64,000 nucleotides of DNA from Physcomitrium patens (GCF_000002425.4 NC_037253.1:13803421-13867420), one strand, 5' to 3'; shown: positions 38,327 through 50,871, counted from the stretch's first letter. The notes: generated from the sequence alone by a model not told the origin. Made by a program: numbers and translations.

Positions 38327-39598
38327 CTACTCGCTTCCTCTTCCTCTCCCACGGTCACTCATTCACTCTGCAGAAACAAAGCACTTTTTGTTTTCAGATG
38401 CACCACATTCTCATTCGAGTTGACAACGTCATTGCAGCACCGACTAGTTATTAAGAAGACGCTCTATGAAAAACAACATGCGAATGCAATGAGAACACCC
38501 GCTCCTTACACGAATTCCCTTGCGACCCAGTCATACCATCCAAATTAAGTCCAAAAAAACAAAATTCCAACCCGCGCAGTAATTGCAAAACTCAACAACA
38601 TCCAACTCCACAAAAAACTTCAGAAATCCACTTAACCACACTGACCACTCGACTAGAATTAGAACGCAAGAGAGGAAAACTAATGCTAAGCGCGAAGGAG
38701 CTGAATACTACAACGCAAGAGACGGAAGCAGCTTAAACCTCGGCATACCGGACTTGTTTGCTCTCGACAGTGACAGGAGCGGATTTATCTGCGAACAGCA
38801 CGAAAAAATTATTCCGCACAGAAGTTGAGGCCACCGAGATGATTTGAAGTTGTTAAAAACAGAAGGAAGGGATAGAACAGCAGCGGCAAAAGGCCCGAGG
38901 GAAGTGAATCTGGGAGTGAGCAAGCATGGGAACCAACAACAACAAGAGTAGGGTTTGATGAAACATAATCCTCAAGAACGTGACCTCCATCAGTGATCGT
39001 CGTCACCACGGCCAAGGGGTGTGCCACGATCATGGGGATTCAGCAAACTTAACTTCTATGGTTTCTATGACCGCAGATTCGTCCCACGCCCGCACCTTCA
39101 TCCATTCGTGTCTCCATCCATCCGTGTTTTCGTGCATCCATCCACTCCCCAGCTAATGCACTTTACTTTGTTTTGTATTATTAAAAGATGGCATGAGTTG
39201 AATTCAAATTTGCTAGAAATGGCTAATTGTTACTTACAATGATGATGAATTCTTGCTTGTAATTACGTTACTTACCCATAAATCTTTCAATATAGTAATT
39301 CACGATGTTGTTGATTTCATAGATAATTTCAATTTATACAATTACCAAAAAACATTGTGTTCAAGCACATAGTTTTTAGGTCCAGGTGTATTCACTTTTG
39401 AAAAAACAGAGCAACTATTGCAATTTAAGAAGTTTAACAAGTTACTAAATGTACTTTAGATATGAAATTTGACCAATTGCAACCATCCAATTCTTTATAA
39501 ACAATTTTTCTTTTTTATATAGCATGATAGGCAATTCAGGTATAATTTTACTATTTTAATCATTTTTTTACACTTATTTTTGTCGAGCTTGTCTACAA

Positions 39599-39641
<43 letters not shown>

Positions 39642-41834
39642 GTACAATAAAATGGGTGTATGAGACTAATTTAGGTTAATGAAGGTTATGAAATTCATTG
39701 TGATAAACTTGGCTCTACCCCTTCTGAAAACATAATTTATTAATAGTACTATTACGGGCACAAATTTGTGAATGCATGATCTCAAAAGCTTTGTCATTAA
39801 TCATGTATTGATTAATTCGGGAATTGACATTTTAGCAAACGGCTCTAAATACAGTTTTTAAACATTATGATTACCAACTTTTGTTGTGTGTTTTCCACTT
39901 TTGTTAAATACTTATAAAAAAATGCAAGTCAAGTATATGTTTTTATTATTATTTTATATACACATGGAACCATGAATAATGTACATTGCCAAAATTTGAT
40001 GTCTTGTTAGAGGAACAAATCATAAGCATACATATTGATTGTGATTTTTAATGAATATTTTCAAAATCTCTCCCTATATGTATAAATACATATAAATATT
40101 AATATATATGTATCAAAAAAGCCGCTTCAATGATTTCACCTTGTTACCATAGTTCTCAATGAACCAAGGCATTATATCAGGACAAGCATATATTACATTA
40201 TATACTTATCAAGCACAAGCTTCATTGTGTAAAAGCATCTTTAAAATGTAAGAAAGTAAGAGGTAATCAAGTAAAGTTGAATTATGTCAATTTTGAGCAA
40301 CAACAAATTACTTATGATGATTTCATAGTCGTGATAGTAATGTAGACCGATTTGGAAAGGGCCATTCACAAAACCTAACAATTATGAACTTCTTTTTGTA
40401 CACTTTTTATTTTTATCTTTTGCTCTGTCACCTCAACATTCTACCCATTGGAATTTGTGCCCAGCTGGCACTGCCACCTGGACGTATGAATCGTATGACA
40501 TGGCGCATGCGTGCCATTTGTCATACCTTGGTGCCCCATTTTGACCATGGCACCCCCATACTCCGAATAACGTTTATTATTATTTTTATTTTTAGGCATA
40601 TTAATTTTTTAATATGATAAACCACTAAAACGATCTGACAATTCCAACAGAAGTTCAAAATTCCATTTACAACAACATATGAGCAGCACGTGAAAATCAA
40701 ACTGATATTATATTGAATTCAAAGTCACAAAGAATAACTATACTTCAAAGAAATAGTTGAATTGAAAATATGGTATTTTAAAATTCTCACATGGATATTC
40801 ATTTCACCATTAGTGTGAAACATCTGCATTTAAAGAATACTCAACCTTGTTCTAAATAGAGTTTTTTGAGCACCTCACAGAAATTGCAAAACTATATATA
40901 TATTAAGAGAGAGAGTTCTTAACTATTAACCTATACTATTTCCAATATGATTCAGATTCAAATATTGAAGTGGTTGATCCATTATTATTTTTTCTTGTAA
41001 TTAATTTTCAAATAATATTGTCTAATAAGCTAAATGAATACCCAAATTTCATTAACACAAAACACATCATATTAATATCAAAAACCTTGATTATATTATG
41101 TACATGTGTATGCCATGTTTTTTATATAATCAATAGATATATGTTTTTGTGTGTGTCCACCATGTTTTTATTTTTTATTTTTAAAGAGAAGTTTAAGATG
41201 AATTGCTGTAATCTCCATCCAATGCATGTACTTTCAAATATTGATAATACTCCTCCATTAATTGTTTTAAATTGTTTATTGAGATCTGTTTTTCTATTTT
41301 TTATAAAATAAATATTTTTACTAAGTATCCAAGCAACAATGACATCAATATGGATAAATAAATCGAATTAATAAGACTAGAGTCATAAAAATCAAAATAT
41401 CTTGTGCCACATTTCCTTAAATGTTCTCTCAAAAAGTTCTTAAAATTCCTAACTTTTTCACTTGCTATGTATGTAGCTTACAAGTTGTAAATTATGCTTT
41501 TGTCTTCAAACTTATTTTTCAACTGTTTTACATCATTTTATTATTATTATTTAAAAAAACATCATTGTATAAAAATTTATATTCCTATGCAATAAGAAGA
41601 TAAAAACAACAAAAATGTTGTTAAACATTTATTTATTTATCTAAATATGATACTAACTCCAAATAAAATGCTTTCTTTTGAGCAAAGTATTAAGAACATC
41701 TTCATCTTTACCACATCAATCAAGGTTGTCAAAGACTATTCATAAATCTCAAGTTTATGATTGGCATTAGCTATAGTGAAAGCTTGACTAAAAATAAGTG
41801 CCTAAGCTATTACATGAAACAAAAACACCAAATT
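38327..41834. other. TRX z upstream region and AT-rich intergenic DNA
   Basis: 38327 to about 39150 has gene-island composition and holds the TRX z promoter; no second gene was recognised there. Beyond it the DNA is AT-rich with TA microsatellites (39600-39640). A GC-rich islet with three hairpins at 40457-40554 stands out. No coding feature supported. Confidence 0.5.
40457..40554. repeat. Cluster of three TGGCAC/GTGCCA hairpins
   Basis: Three inverted repeats in 98 bases: GTGCC-cagct-GGCAC (40457-40471); GTATGACATGGCGC paired with GTGCCATTTGTCATAC around an ATGC loop (40493-40526, two extra bases in the right arm); and GGTGCC...GGCACC (40530-40554). The islet is GC-rich in otherwise AT-rich DNA. 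Function unknown. Confidence 0.7.
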
Positions 41835-42017
41835 TATTGAGAGCATTAAATGTAGCCAACACTCTCCATAATATTAACTATAGTTTACAATAAATATTGT
41901 AGTTACAATGTTTGGAATTTAATGGAGAAAAATTGTTTATCTTCTCTCTTTCTCTTTGTATACAAGAGACAACTACATCAATATATAGATAAAAAAACTT
42001 TCTCTCCTTCTATATAC

Positions 42018-42068
<51 letters not shown>

Positions 42069-42122
42069 CATATATGCACATTACTTCTAGGTATTCTTGT
42101 GTCTCTTCAAATATTTTCAACA
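41835..42122 (+). repeat. Element F 5' LTR
   Basis: Aligns with 62510-62899 (shared ATTGTAGTTACAATGTTTGG, GAAATTGTTTATCTTCTC-like, AAGAGACAACTACATCAA). It contains a long TA run and ends with a single copy of the unit that is expanded in the 3' LTR. Confidence 0.8.
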
Positions 42123-42870
42123 CATTATTAATATGCTCGCTCCTATGCACTAGTCTTGATTCTTAAAAACTTGTGTGCACCTTATTCTTTGCATTGTTTT
42201 TTTTTGTTTTTTTGTTTTTTTTGTTTTTTTTATCTACACTACATTGCTTTGTGCTCTACACCTTATTTGATACATTCTATGTCCCGCTTGCCTTCACAAC
42301 CCTATAATCAAGCTGCTCAGCCTTGTCGCCACTTGCTACATCTTGTTGAAGTGCCGTGCCTTGTTGCCAACTGTGACACCTTATCCAACTATCATGTCCT
42401 ATTGTTGACTCCCACACCTTACTTATCTGTTGTGCCTTGCTGCCGACTGCCACATCCCTTCCAATTGGTGTGCTTTGCCATCGACTATTGCATCCTACCA
42501 AGCTACTATGTATTATTGGTGACTAGTGTGCCTTGTCATCCATTGCTGCTATCCATCTTTGCCGCCATTGTCTGCCACTGCTATCTCCCACTATTGCCAC
42601 AATCTACCACATACTCTTTTTTTTGTGGAGAAAAAAAAAAAAATCTCTCCACATTTTTAACATTTTTTATTTTAAGTTCAACTTTATCATTTTATTTGGC
42701 TTTATATTTCTATGTACATTTTATTCAACTTTTTCTACTTGATCTTATATTATTTTTATTGATTTATTTATAATAAGTGCTTCAACATCTTCAACTACTT
42801 CTACTATGGTTCCAACTATCACTATTATATCCCAACATTTTAAAGCTCTTATATTTCTACTATTGGTTGT
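42123..42870 (+). other. Element F leader, low-complexity
   Basis: T-rich and pyrimidine-rich, with loosely repeated TGC-CAC/TGTGCCTTG segments. The 205-codon open frame here is compositional and resembles no protein. Confidence 0.5.
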
Positions 42871-43520
42871 TAATAGAAAAAATTATCTATTATAGACAAA
42901 AATAGAAAAAATAAATTTATTTGTAGAACAATTCTTAGATGCAATTTCGTTTAAAGAATCTCATACTGTAAGTACTTCTATTTCTCTTGCTATTTGTTGG
43001 AAAGCACTTCTTTTTCTTTATTGTCATCTTGTACGTCCATTGTAACATCAATATTTAGAAATGGAAGATTCAACCAAGCTTTGGGAGAATCTTAAATCCA
43101 AGTTTGATCATCAAAAGACCATTTTCCTTCTACATACATGTCATGATTGAATACATTTATGTATCTTGGATCTTTAAAATTTAAATACTTTTAATGGTAA
43201 AATATATCATATTATCTTATAACTACAATTGTATTGATAAAATGTCTTTGAAGAAGAAATGATTGAGAAAACTCTATCTATATATCTTCATCAATTTGCT
43301 TTCCTTGCAGAAAAATATAGAAATATGAAATTTCAAAGTCATCCTAATCTCATGTCCTATCTACTTCTTATAGAGAAATAAAATGAGTTACTCTTGCGTA
43401 ATATGAAAATTCATCTTGTTAAAACCATGGTTCCAAAATCTCATGCATTTAATATTTCAAAGTCTAAGAAATATTTTTACAAACATAAAAAAGATACTCA
43501 TAAGGACCAATATAATAGGG
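42871..43520 (+). pseudogene. Element F gag, part 1
   Basis: Copia-type Gag (UBN2) remnant: LWENLKSKFDHQKTI, then EEMIEKTLS, KYRNMKFQSHPNLMSYLL and NELLLRNMK, broken by stops and frameshifts. Cut at 43520 by element B; the zinc knuckle resumes at 58356. Confidence 0.75.
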
Positions 43521-43993
43521 TATGGATAAGATATTTATATTATTGGCACATAGAGATAGGCACTTGGAGCCATATTTGAGAAGTTTCTAAAAGTTTCTAG
43601 AGGTTTTTAAAATTGGGCTAGGTTAGTGGTCTATGTAAGATTCACCATGAAACATTATAAACAAGCTTAGGATGGTTATTTAGGTAGAGTCCACTATTAA
43701 AAATATTTTAGAAAGTTCCAAGGTAGTTGAACAAAGTATAAATAAGATTGTCTAAGGCCATTTGGATACTTAATTAGGTATGACTTCAGTTCTTTTTTCT
43801 TGATAAAGTTTGATTATGTATTTTTTTGTTTAATTTTATTTTATTCTCTTTTATTTTATTTTACCTTTTAAGTTCTATTTTATTTAATTTTGTTTAATTT
43901 TTTTCTAGTCTATGTTGTCTTATGTTGTGATAAAATTTATATTGCTTTGGATTGGAAGGATCTTAGATCTTAGAAATTATTTAGTCTTATTTA
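43521..43993 (+). repeat. Element B 5' LTR
   Basis: Matches 57882-58355 along its length. The exact last base is uncertain because the CA end is eroded. Confidence 0.85.
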
Positions 43994-43995
43994 AT

Positions 43996-44007
43996 TGATA
44001 TCAGAGC
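43996..44007 (+). promoter_or_regulatory. Element B primer binding site (initiator Met tRNA)
   Basis: TGATATCAGAGC differs by one base from the usual plant iMet site TGGTATCAGAGC and abuts the LTR. It contrasts with family X, where the LTR is not followed by such a site. Confidence 0.8.
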
Positions 44008-44123
44008 AAGTGTTGGTTTATTCTTTGGTAGTGTATTGATAGCCACTATCTAGTTAAAGATCAATTGTTGTAGTCACATTAGATATTTTTTTGGAGCTAC
44101 CACGAGCTACTTTTAAGAAGTCA

Positions 44124-44159
<36 letters not shown>

Positions 44160-44559
44160 TACATTAGTAGAGTTCAATAAGAAAATTGCAACATAGAAGA
44201 TATAGCAAAGCAATTCTAGATAGAGACTCAAATACAACATTTCTTAGGCTAGATAGCTATTCTATAAGGACAAATAGAAGCTTCTAGGACAAGGGAGTTG
44301 ATCACTGCTAGGTTGAAATTAAGCAAACCTAGTACATATCTAAAGACTTTAAGGTAAGAAGATGTGTGCCAATGGCTTTTCAACATGAATAATAATACCT
44401 CTAGCTATTTAAGGCAAACACCACCAAAAAAATTGTGAATACATCTAGCTATTTAAGAGGAGTAGTAGCCATTTTGTAGTGATATTGAACTCAAAGCTAT
44501 AGAGATTAAGATGAATTTTATAATTGAGAGGAATTTGAGACCGAGTTTAGGAGTCAATT

Positions 44560-45450
44560 TTGGCCTATCAATGCAAAAAAGATAGAACAAGTTTAGTTGG
44601 ATAATCTTACATAATCCATGTCAATGCAAGATTATGTGTATCGATTCAAGTTTTTATGTCTCTAAATTGATAATGTTTTAGAGGTAGAGATGATGGATTG
44701 ATTTGTACAAGGATTGAAACTTGCGATCCAGCAAGAGATGGAATTAAGAGATCTACAAATATTTGAAGAGGCAATTAAGATTACAGAGAGGTTTGATACT
44801 ATAGATTTTAAAAATTATAGAGTACAACTTAAAATAATTTTTTTTATATTGCTATCTAATATTATACTACAACAATCAATGCTTAGAAAGATTGATGTCT
44901 TCCAAGGATTATTGACACAACAAAGATGACAAATATTGGCACAAAAGAGATTGTGTTTCTATTGTTGAGAGCTAGGCCACCAAATTAGAGGTTGTTTAAA
45001 ACATCAAAATTCAAGTTTTAACATATCAAGGTGGATTTATAATCTTAAGACTTATGAAGTTGTTAACAAAATGGAATAGAAAAATAGAGCTTTTTAGTAA
45101 AGGCATTGAAGGCTAGTATTGGGGATAGCTATTGTCTTTTAGAAACAAATGGCATGGCCATGGAAAACTATCAAAAGAGTTAACTAGTATATCTAACAAG
45201 TCAACTAAGAAGACAACCATGTTAACTGCTTATGGATTGTGGTTCTATGAAAAATTATATCTTGATTGGAATTATTGATCAAGTTGGAATTAAAATCAAG
45301 GTAATCAAATAAGAGAGTATATATTTAGTAAATGACTAAGAAAACATATTGAATGAGACATATAAAGAAGAAATTTTAACGTTGTTATGTTGTAATATGA
45401 CTGTATGGTGAAAGATAATAATATGGATCTTATTATAGGAGAGCCAAGTT
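44560..45450 (+). pseudogene. Element B gag and protease
   Basis: Gag capsid segment FVQGLKLAIQQEMELRD (about 44703-44753), a zinc knuckle CFYC.ELGHQIRGC with one stop (about 44956-44997), and a protease-like LLMDCGSMKNYI near 45235. Poly-A of about 28 bases lies upstream (44128-44155). Confidence 0.7.
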
Positions 45451-45549
45451 AAAAGATAAAATAAAAAATATATATAAAAGTTAAGAAGGTAATAAAACTT
45501 TTAGTAGTAATGCTATTTTTCAAAAAAAGTGGCTTCTTCCTACTTTCTA

Positions 45550-47050
45550 AGACCATAAATAAGGCAAAATAAAGTAGATTAGTAAAATAAAAGATATAGA
45601 CATATGTATGAAAGAATCAAGAGTTGGTTTTAGTAGAATTTACCTCAAATGAAACAAAAATTGATATCCGGAAAAGAACGGTTACCAATCAGGGTCGAAA
45701 TCAGACCTTGAGGCACAAAACCAAGTCTTGATGATGATTTTGAGATTCTTTTGGGAGATTAGAGAGTGGGATTTGGGAGCAAACTTAATAAGATTTCTTT
45801 GAGCATTGATTTTGAGTGATTTGAGTGTGTATTGACTTTGTAAGAGCTTTGCATAGTCAAGGTTTGTTTTAAGTGATTCTAGATTTATGAAATAAAATGG
45901 GTGATACTTATTGGAGAATTTCATAAGTTTGGTAATAGATCTACAAGTGAAATTCTTAAGGTTTGTAGGTACATATGTGTCTAACATATACTGTAATTTT
46001 GAGCTTGATCAAATAGTTGAATTGATAATTATTGAATTTCAAGTAGATTGAGGTCTTAAAAATTGAACTTTGAGAGGCAGTTAGAGTTTCTAAGACCTTT
46101 AGCAATCTACTAATTGGATTGAAGTAAAATTTATTTGTAAGAATAATAGAATTAATTTACTATACATATATGAAATTTAAAAATAATAAAATGATTTAAA
46201 AAAAAGATTTTGGCATTGGAACTTCATCATTCAGATTTAAGAAGAGGGATAGCCGATACTTGAGCAAATTTTTGGCTCAATCTTATTTTTTGTGAATATG
46301 ATCTTCTTCAAATTTTTTGTACTTATTGTCAACTTAATTATTAAGAGATGTGCAAATTTTGAGTTAAAATCAATATTTCATTCATTAGTTATTGAGGTTT
46401 AAATCTGCTATAATAATTATTTGGAATTGATTAGGATTTAGTTAGGATTTGGTTTAAGATTAAGATTAGGGTTTTGGTTTGATTTAATATTTGATTAGGA
46501 TTAGGATTTATTTGAGATTTGATTGGATTTTTTTAAGGATTTAGTTAGGATTAGGATTAGGATTTTGGTTTGATTTAAGATTTGATTAGAATTAGAATTA
46601 ATTTAAAGTTTGATTAGAATTAATTTAAGATTTATAGAATTTGATTAATATTTGATTAGAATTTGATTAGGATTTGATTATGATTTATCTAGAATTTGAT
46701 TAGAGTTTGATTAGGGTTTGACTAGGATTTTTCTAGGATTTGGTTAGGACTTATTTAGGATTTGATTAAGGTTTGATAAGGATTTGATTAAGATTTGACT
46801 AAAGTTTGACTAAGGTTTGATTATTATTTAATTAAAGTTTTTATTTTTATATTTTATTTAGATTTTTATTTTAATACATATATATTTTTTGAATTTCTAT
46901 ATTATTTCTTTATGATTTTTTGAAAGGATCTCTAAGAATTCTTTGATTTTTTTATATAATTTCTTTGAAATTTTAATTGAATTTGATTGATGATTGATTA
47001 TATTTGATAATCTTTAATTATAATTTATTTAAAAACATACTAGAGTTGTT
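45550..47050. repeat. Unidentified insert with GATTTGATTAGG-like iterations
   Basis: Between the protease and RT of element B. From about 46420 to 46850 the plus strand is a degenerate array of GATTTGATTAG / GATTAGGATTTG units, purine/T-rich on one strand. No coding match. The minus strand at 45682-45987 is open for 101 codons but unrecognised. Confidence 0.5.
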
Positions 47051-47159
47051 AGGACTTGTTGTTGTAATTTTCCTTTTATCTTCCACAATTAGGTACCCAA
47101 TGCATTCTCAAGCCAAATTTCATGTAATACAACAATGTTGAGTGACATTTATGTTTTAA

Positions 47160-49091
47160 GAAAGCAATTCAAGGTAAAAAAGCTTAGATATGATATTATC
47201 TTTGATATGCTATGGTTAGAAATGAAAAATAAGTAAGTTAATCAACTAGTGAAGACAATCTCCTTTAAAGATGGTGGATGTAGATGATTCTTTATTCTTG
47301 TGCATTGAGTGAGGTAAAAAAATGATCTGCGGCTAAAAACTTATTTATAAGAATGATCTTTGTGAAGAAACAAATATAATATAAGCAACTGGTATATATG
47401 GTGGTTTCAAATCTTACTTCAATAGTGGAAAAGACAACTAAAAGAGTACAATAGATAGTGCAATTTATACATGAATATCAAAATATCTTTCCAATTGACT
47501 TACTTAGTATTGTGCCTCTTGATTCAAGTGCTTTCTTCCAAACATAACTATTGCCTAAGACCAAATCAACAATTTGATCAATTTATTGTTTAGCATCAAA
47601 TGAACTTGAAGATCTGCAAAAGACATTGGAAAAACTCTTAGAAAAGGGCCTCATTCAAAAAAACACATTATCATGGGAAGTATTTGTATTCTTTGCATTC
47701 AAAAAGAATGGTAGACTTTGACTTTGTATTAACTATCAAGGCCTCAATAAGCAAATTATCAAAAATGCATATTTACTTTTATGCATGGATGATCTTCTTA
47801 ACCAACTTCAAAGTATAACTATCTTTAGTAAATTAGATCTTTGAAGTGGCTATTAGTAAACAACTATTACAAAAAAATATAAAAAAAAATAGCATTTTAT
47901 ATACACTATAGATATTTTAAATGACTTGTTTTACCTTTTAGCCTCATCAATGCTCCAATTTCCTTCATAGGTCACATAAACAGATTATTTTGGAACCTTT
48001 TGGATAAGTATGTAGTTGTCTTCATCAATAATATTTTAGTTTATAGTAAAATCATTGAAAAATATGAACAACATCTATAAGAAATATTATATCGCCTACA
48101 AGATAGTCGCTTTTATTACAAGCAATCAAAGTGTGAATTTTAGAAATTGGTTGTTTTCTATTTGGGGCATATTATATCTTCGAAAGGTGTATACATAGAA
48201 TAAAATAAAGTGAAAGCACTCGAGGATTGGCCAATCCCTAAGAATGCTTATGAAGTTTGCTCATTCTCAAGCATTGCTAACTATTATCGCTATTTTGTTT
48301 GGCAATTTGTACATATTATTGCATCACTAATAAGCCTATTAGAAAAGGATGTTCCATTTAAATAGAAATTAGAGCAAAAAAGGACCTTTGATAAGTTAAA
48401 AGAGGCACTCATTGTTGCTTTAACATTATAATCATATGATCTTAACTTTCTTTATATACTTGACATTGATGCTTTCAACTTTGTTATTAATGTGATCCTT
48501 CAATAAGACTTTAATAGAAGCCTTTAACTTATGGCATATGAATCATGTAATCTCAGAAGGATAGAATTCAATTACTCTGCTTATAATTGAGACAAATTAA
48601 CAATTGTATATATTACAAAAGTGTGACAATTCTATTTGTGGAAGAAATCAGTGACTATTTGAACTAATCAATGGCCTTTATTATATGATTTGTATTTAAA
48701 AAATATGAAATCATAACATTATTATTGAAAAAATAATTGCAGCTCTTCAACATTCAACTTGAATACAAGCAAGGATAACAATATACTTTCTTAGAAAACT
48801 TTGTCACATAGACCAAATTTAAATCTTAAATTAGTTGATAAGATAGAAGTTACTACTATTAGCAATGACATTTCAAACCTAACCAAAGAAACAAAATAGA
48901 AGGAAACTATGCATTATGATGCTTATTTTGAGATGATTATTGATTGACTAAAAGTACACAATGTGAAATATGAAGATTATTATCTTACTGATGGCTTGCT
49001 TTATTTCAAAAAAAAAATTAATATACTTAAGAATGCTATACTTTGGATGTACATACTTCAAGAGAGACATGACATTTTAATATTTAGATAT
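47160..49091 (+). pseudogene. Element B RT and RNase H, to the start of integrase
   Basis: Starts with the protease flap-end segment RYDIIFDMLWLEM, then RT pieces LEDLQKTLEKLLEKGLI and FVVFINNILVYSK (catalytic box degraded to INN), LGHIISSKGV, and ANYYRYFVWQF. The integrase zinc-binding start (LQERHDILIF) runs into the family X insertion at 49092. Confidence 0.75.
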
Positions 49092-49653
49092 TGTCACGGC
49101 CATAATCATGTAAGCTAATAATTACATATAGAAATAGATAGAAGTAAGTAAAAGTAAGTAAAAGTAAGTTAATTCTATAATATTTAATATGGAAGCTTCC
49201 TAGAAACTTCCTAGACATTGCTTTGACTTCATAGGTGTCTTTAATTGACTTTTTGGATTAGAAACGTGATCAATAAGTTGGCCATGTGCCACACATGTTG
49301 TTAGCTTAAAGATCATGCTAACTATGTGGCCCACACGTAGAAAAACTTGCCTTGTAAGTCAAGGCATGTGCCTACAAAGTCAACACATATTGGAGGTCCT
49401 ATAGAATGTCGCCACGTAGCTCTTAGTTAGATAGTATATATAGAGACAAGAGTGAAGGCTTCTTCACTCTTGTCAACTCCTTTCTTGCTTCTAGTCTAGT
49501 TTCAAGGGTCTCTAGTTTTCTTGTCTTTTGGCAATAGACATTCTAGTTCCTCTTTCAATATATATATACTTATTTATATATATTTTATTACCTCTCTTTG
49601 AGTGAAGGCTCACTTGTCTGAATTATTTTTTCATCAAGTTCTTGTTCTTGACA
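49092..49653 (+). repeat. Element C 5' LTR
   Basis: TGTCACGG...CTTGACA, 562 bases. TATA box TATATATA 49435-49442; perfect 13-bp inverted repeat with 4-base loop at 49445-49474; predicted RNA start near 49467. Confidence 0.95.
49435..49442 (+). promoter_or_regulatory. LTR TATA box
   Basis: TATATATA preceded by GATAG. Present at the matching place in the other family X LTRs. Confidence 0.75.
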
Positions 49654-49655
49654 GA

Positions 49656-49664
49656 TTGACAAGA
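49656..49664 (+). promoter_or_regulatory. Putative self-primer site after the 5' LTR
   Basis: TTGACAAGA begins two bases after the LTR and is the exact complement of TCTTGTCAA at 49468-49476, close to the predicted RNA start. The same relation holds in the other copies. An initiator-Met-like TATCAGAGC lies at 49677-49685, detached from the LTR by 23 bases. The priming role is inference. Confidence 0.5.
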
Positions 49665-49864
49665 ATACACCTACAATATCAGAGCTTTGTCTAATCTTGA
49701 TTAAGAATGGATTACTCCTTTTTCTTGATAAGATATAAACATATTAGAAGTTGCGGATTACCCTCTTCTAATTTGATATTGTCCTTAGTATTTTCTTTGT
49801 CCGCAAGTCTTCTTTTCTAGTTGTCTTGAGCGATATTAGACATCTTTCTCTTCTAAGTGTTATC

Positions 49865-50871
49865 ATGGCAGAACTTCTTGAAATGAAGAGTGCAATGGTA
49901 CAAATGCAAGAGCAATTGAGGGAGTTAATGCTTGCAATGCATCAACTCAATTTACCATCACAAGGAGCAACAAGATTGGCAAGAAGTGAAGATATAGAAA
50001 TGGTTGGAGCTGCTTCAACATCTACACCAAACCATGTCCTTTTTCCTATGGTGGAACGCCCTTCAAATGTTAGAGAACCAAGAATTGCCCTACCCGAGAA
50101 GTTTGATGGCACCAGATCCAAGTTTCGAGGATTTATCAATCAAGTGCAACTTGTGATTGAACTTCAACCCCAAAGCTATCCAACTCCAAGATCACAAGTT
50201 AGATTTATTGGTACGCTTCTTTCAGGTTCGGCACTATCGTGGTTTTCATCTTTTCTTGAACGACAAGAACCAATATTGGATAATCTAGAGGCTCTTTTAG
50301 CAAAATTTCGATCCATGTATGGAGAACATGATGCAATTCGTGTTGCAACCAATAAGATCCGTATTTTACGACAAGGCAATCAATCAGTAACGTTATATGC
50401 TTCACAATTTTGACAACTTACAACTGATATCAAGTGGGATGATGCTGCACTTATTAGCCAATTCTCTACGGATTACAATATGAGGTAAAAAAATTAATGC
50501 TCAACTTACCTGATCCTCAAACATTGAGTCAAGCAATTGACTTTGTTGTGAAGTGCGACAATCACCTTTTTGAATTCCGATTTGAGAACCGTACAAGTGG
50601 ACCTCAACGTTACTATAATTCAATGGCAACACCAACACCTCTTTAATACATACATTCAGAAGTAGAGGATATGTAAATTGATGCAGTACGTTTCAAACCT
50701 CTTACTGAGCAAGAAAAGACTCGTCGTCGTCAAGAAGGATTATGTTTATATTGTGGAGAACCAAAGCACACTACTCAACATTGTCCAAAGAAACGACGCA
50801 ATCACAAAATGAGGAGTATGATTGTGAAAGAAGATAATATGTCAGAAAACGAGTTTGTCCAGCTACAATAG
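49865..50871 (+). pseudogene. Element C gag
   Basis: Starts MAELLEMKSAMVQMQEQL, the start shared with element A. Capsid segment IALPEKFDGTRSKFRGFINQ and LSGSALSWFSSFLE; zinc knuckle CLYCGEPKHTTQHC near 50744-50785. Breaks: TGA at 50411-50413 (from CGA), one base lost near 50462, TAA near 50645 and TAA near 50677 (from CAA). The TAG at 50869-50871 is probably the genuine gag end because all copies share it. Confidence 0.9.

Noticed and set aside
42156-42773. 205-codon plus-strand ORF
   Set aside because: Low-complexity leader of copia F, Phe/Leu/Cys-rich by composition; no domain and no homology I recognise.
45682-45987. 101-codon minus ORF inside the element B insert
   Set aside because: No recognisable family, no splice or start context, AT-rich composition; kept only as part of the unidentified insert.
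46420-46850. Interstitial telomere array
   Set aside because: Units are GATTTGATTAG-like and irregular; exact TTTAGGG repeats are absent.
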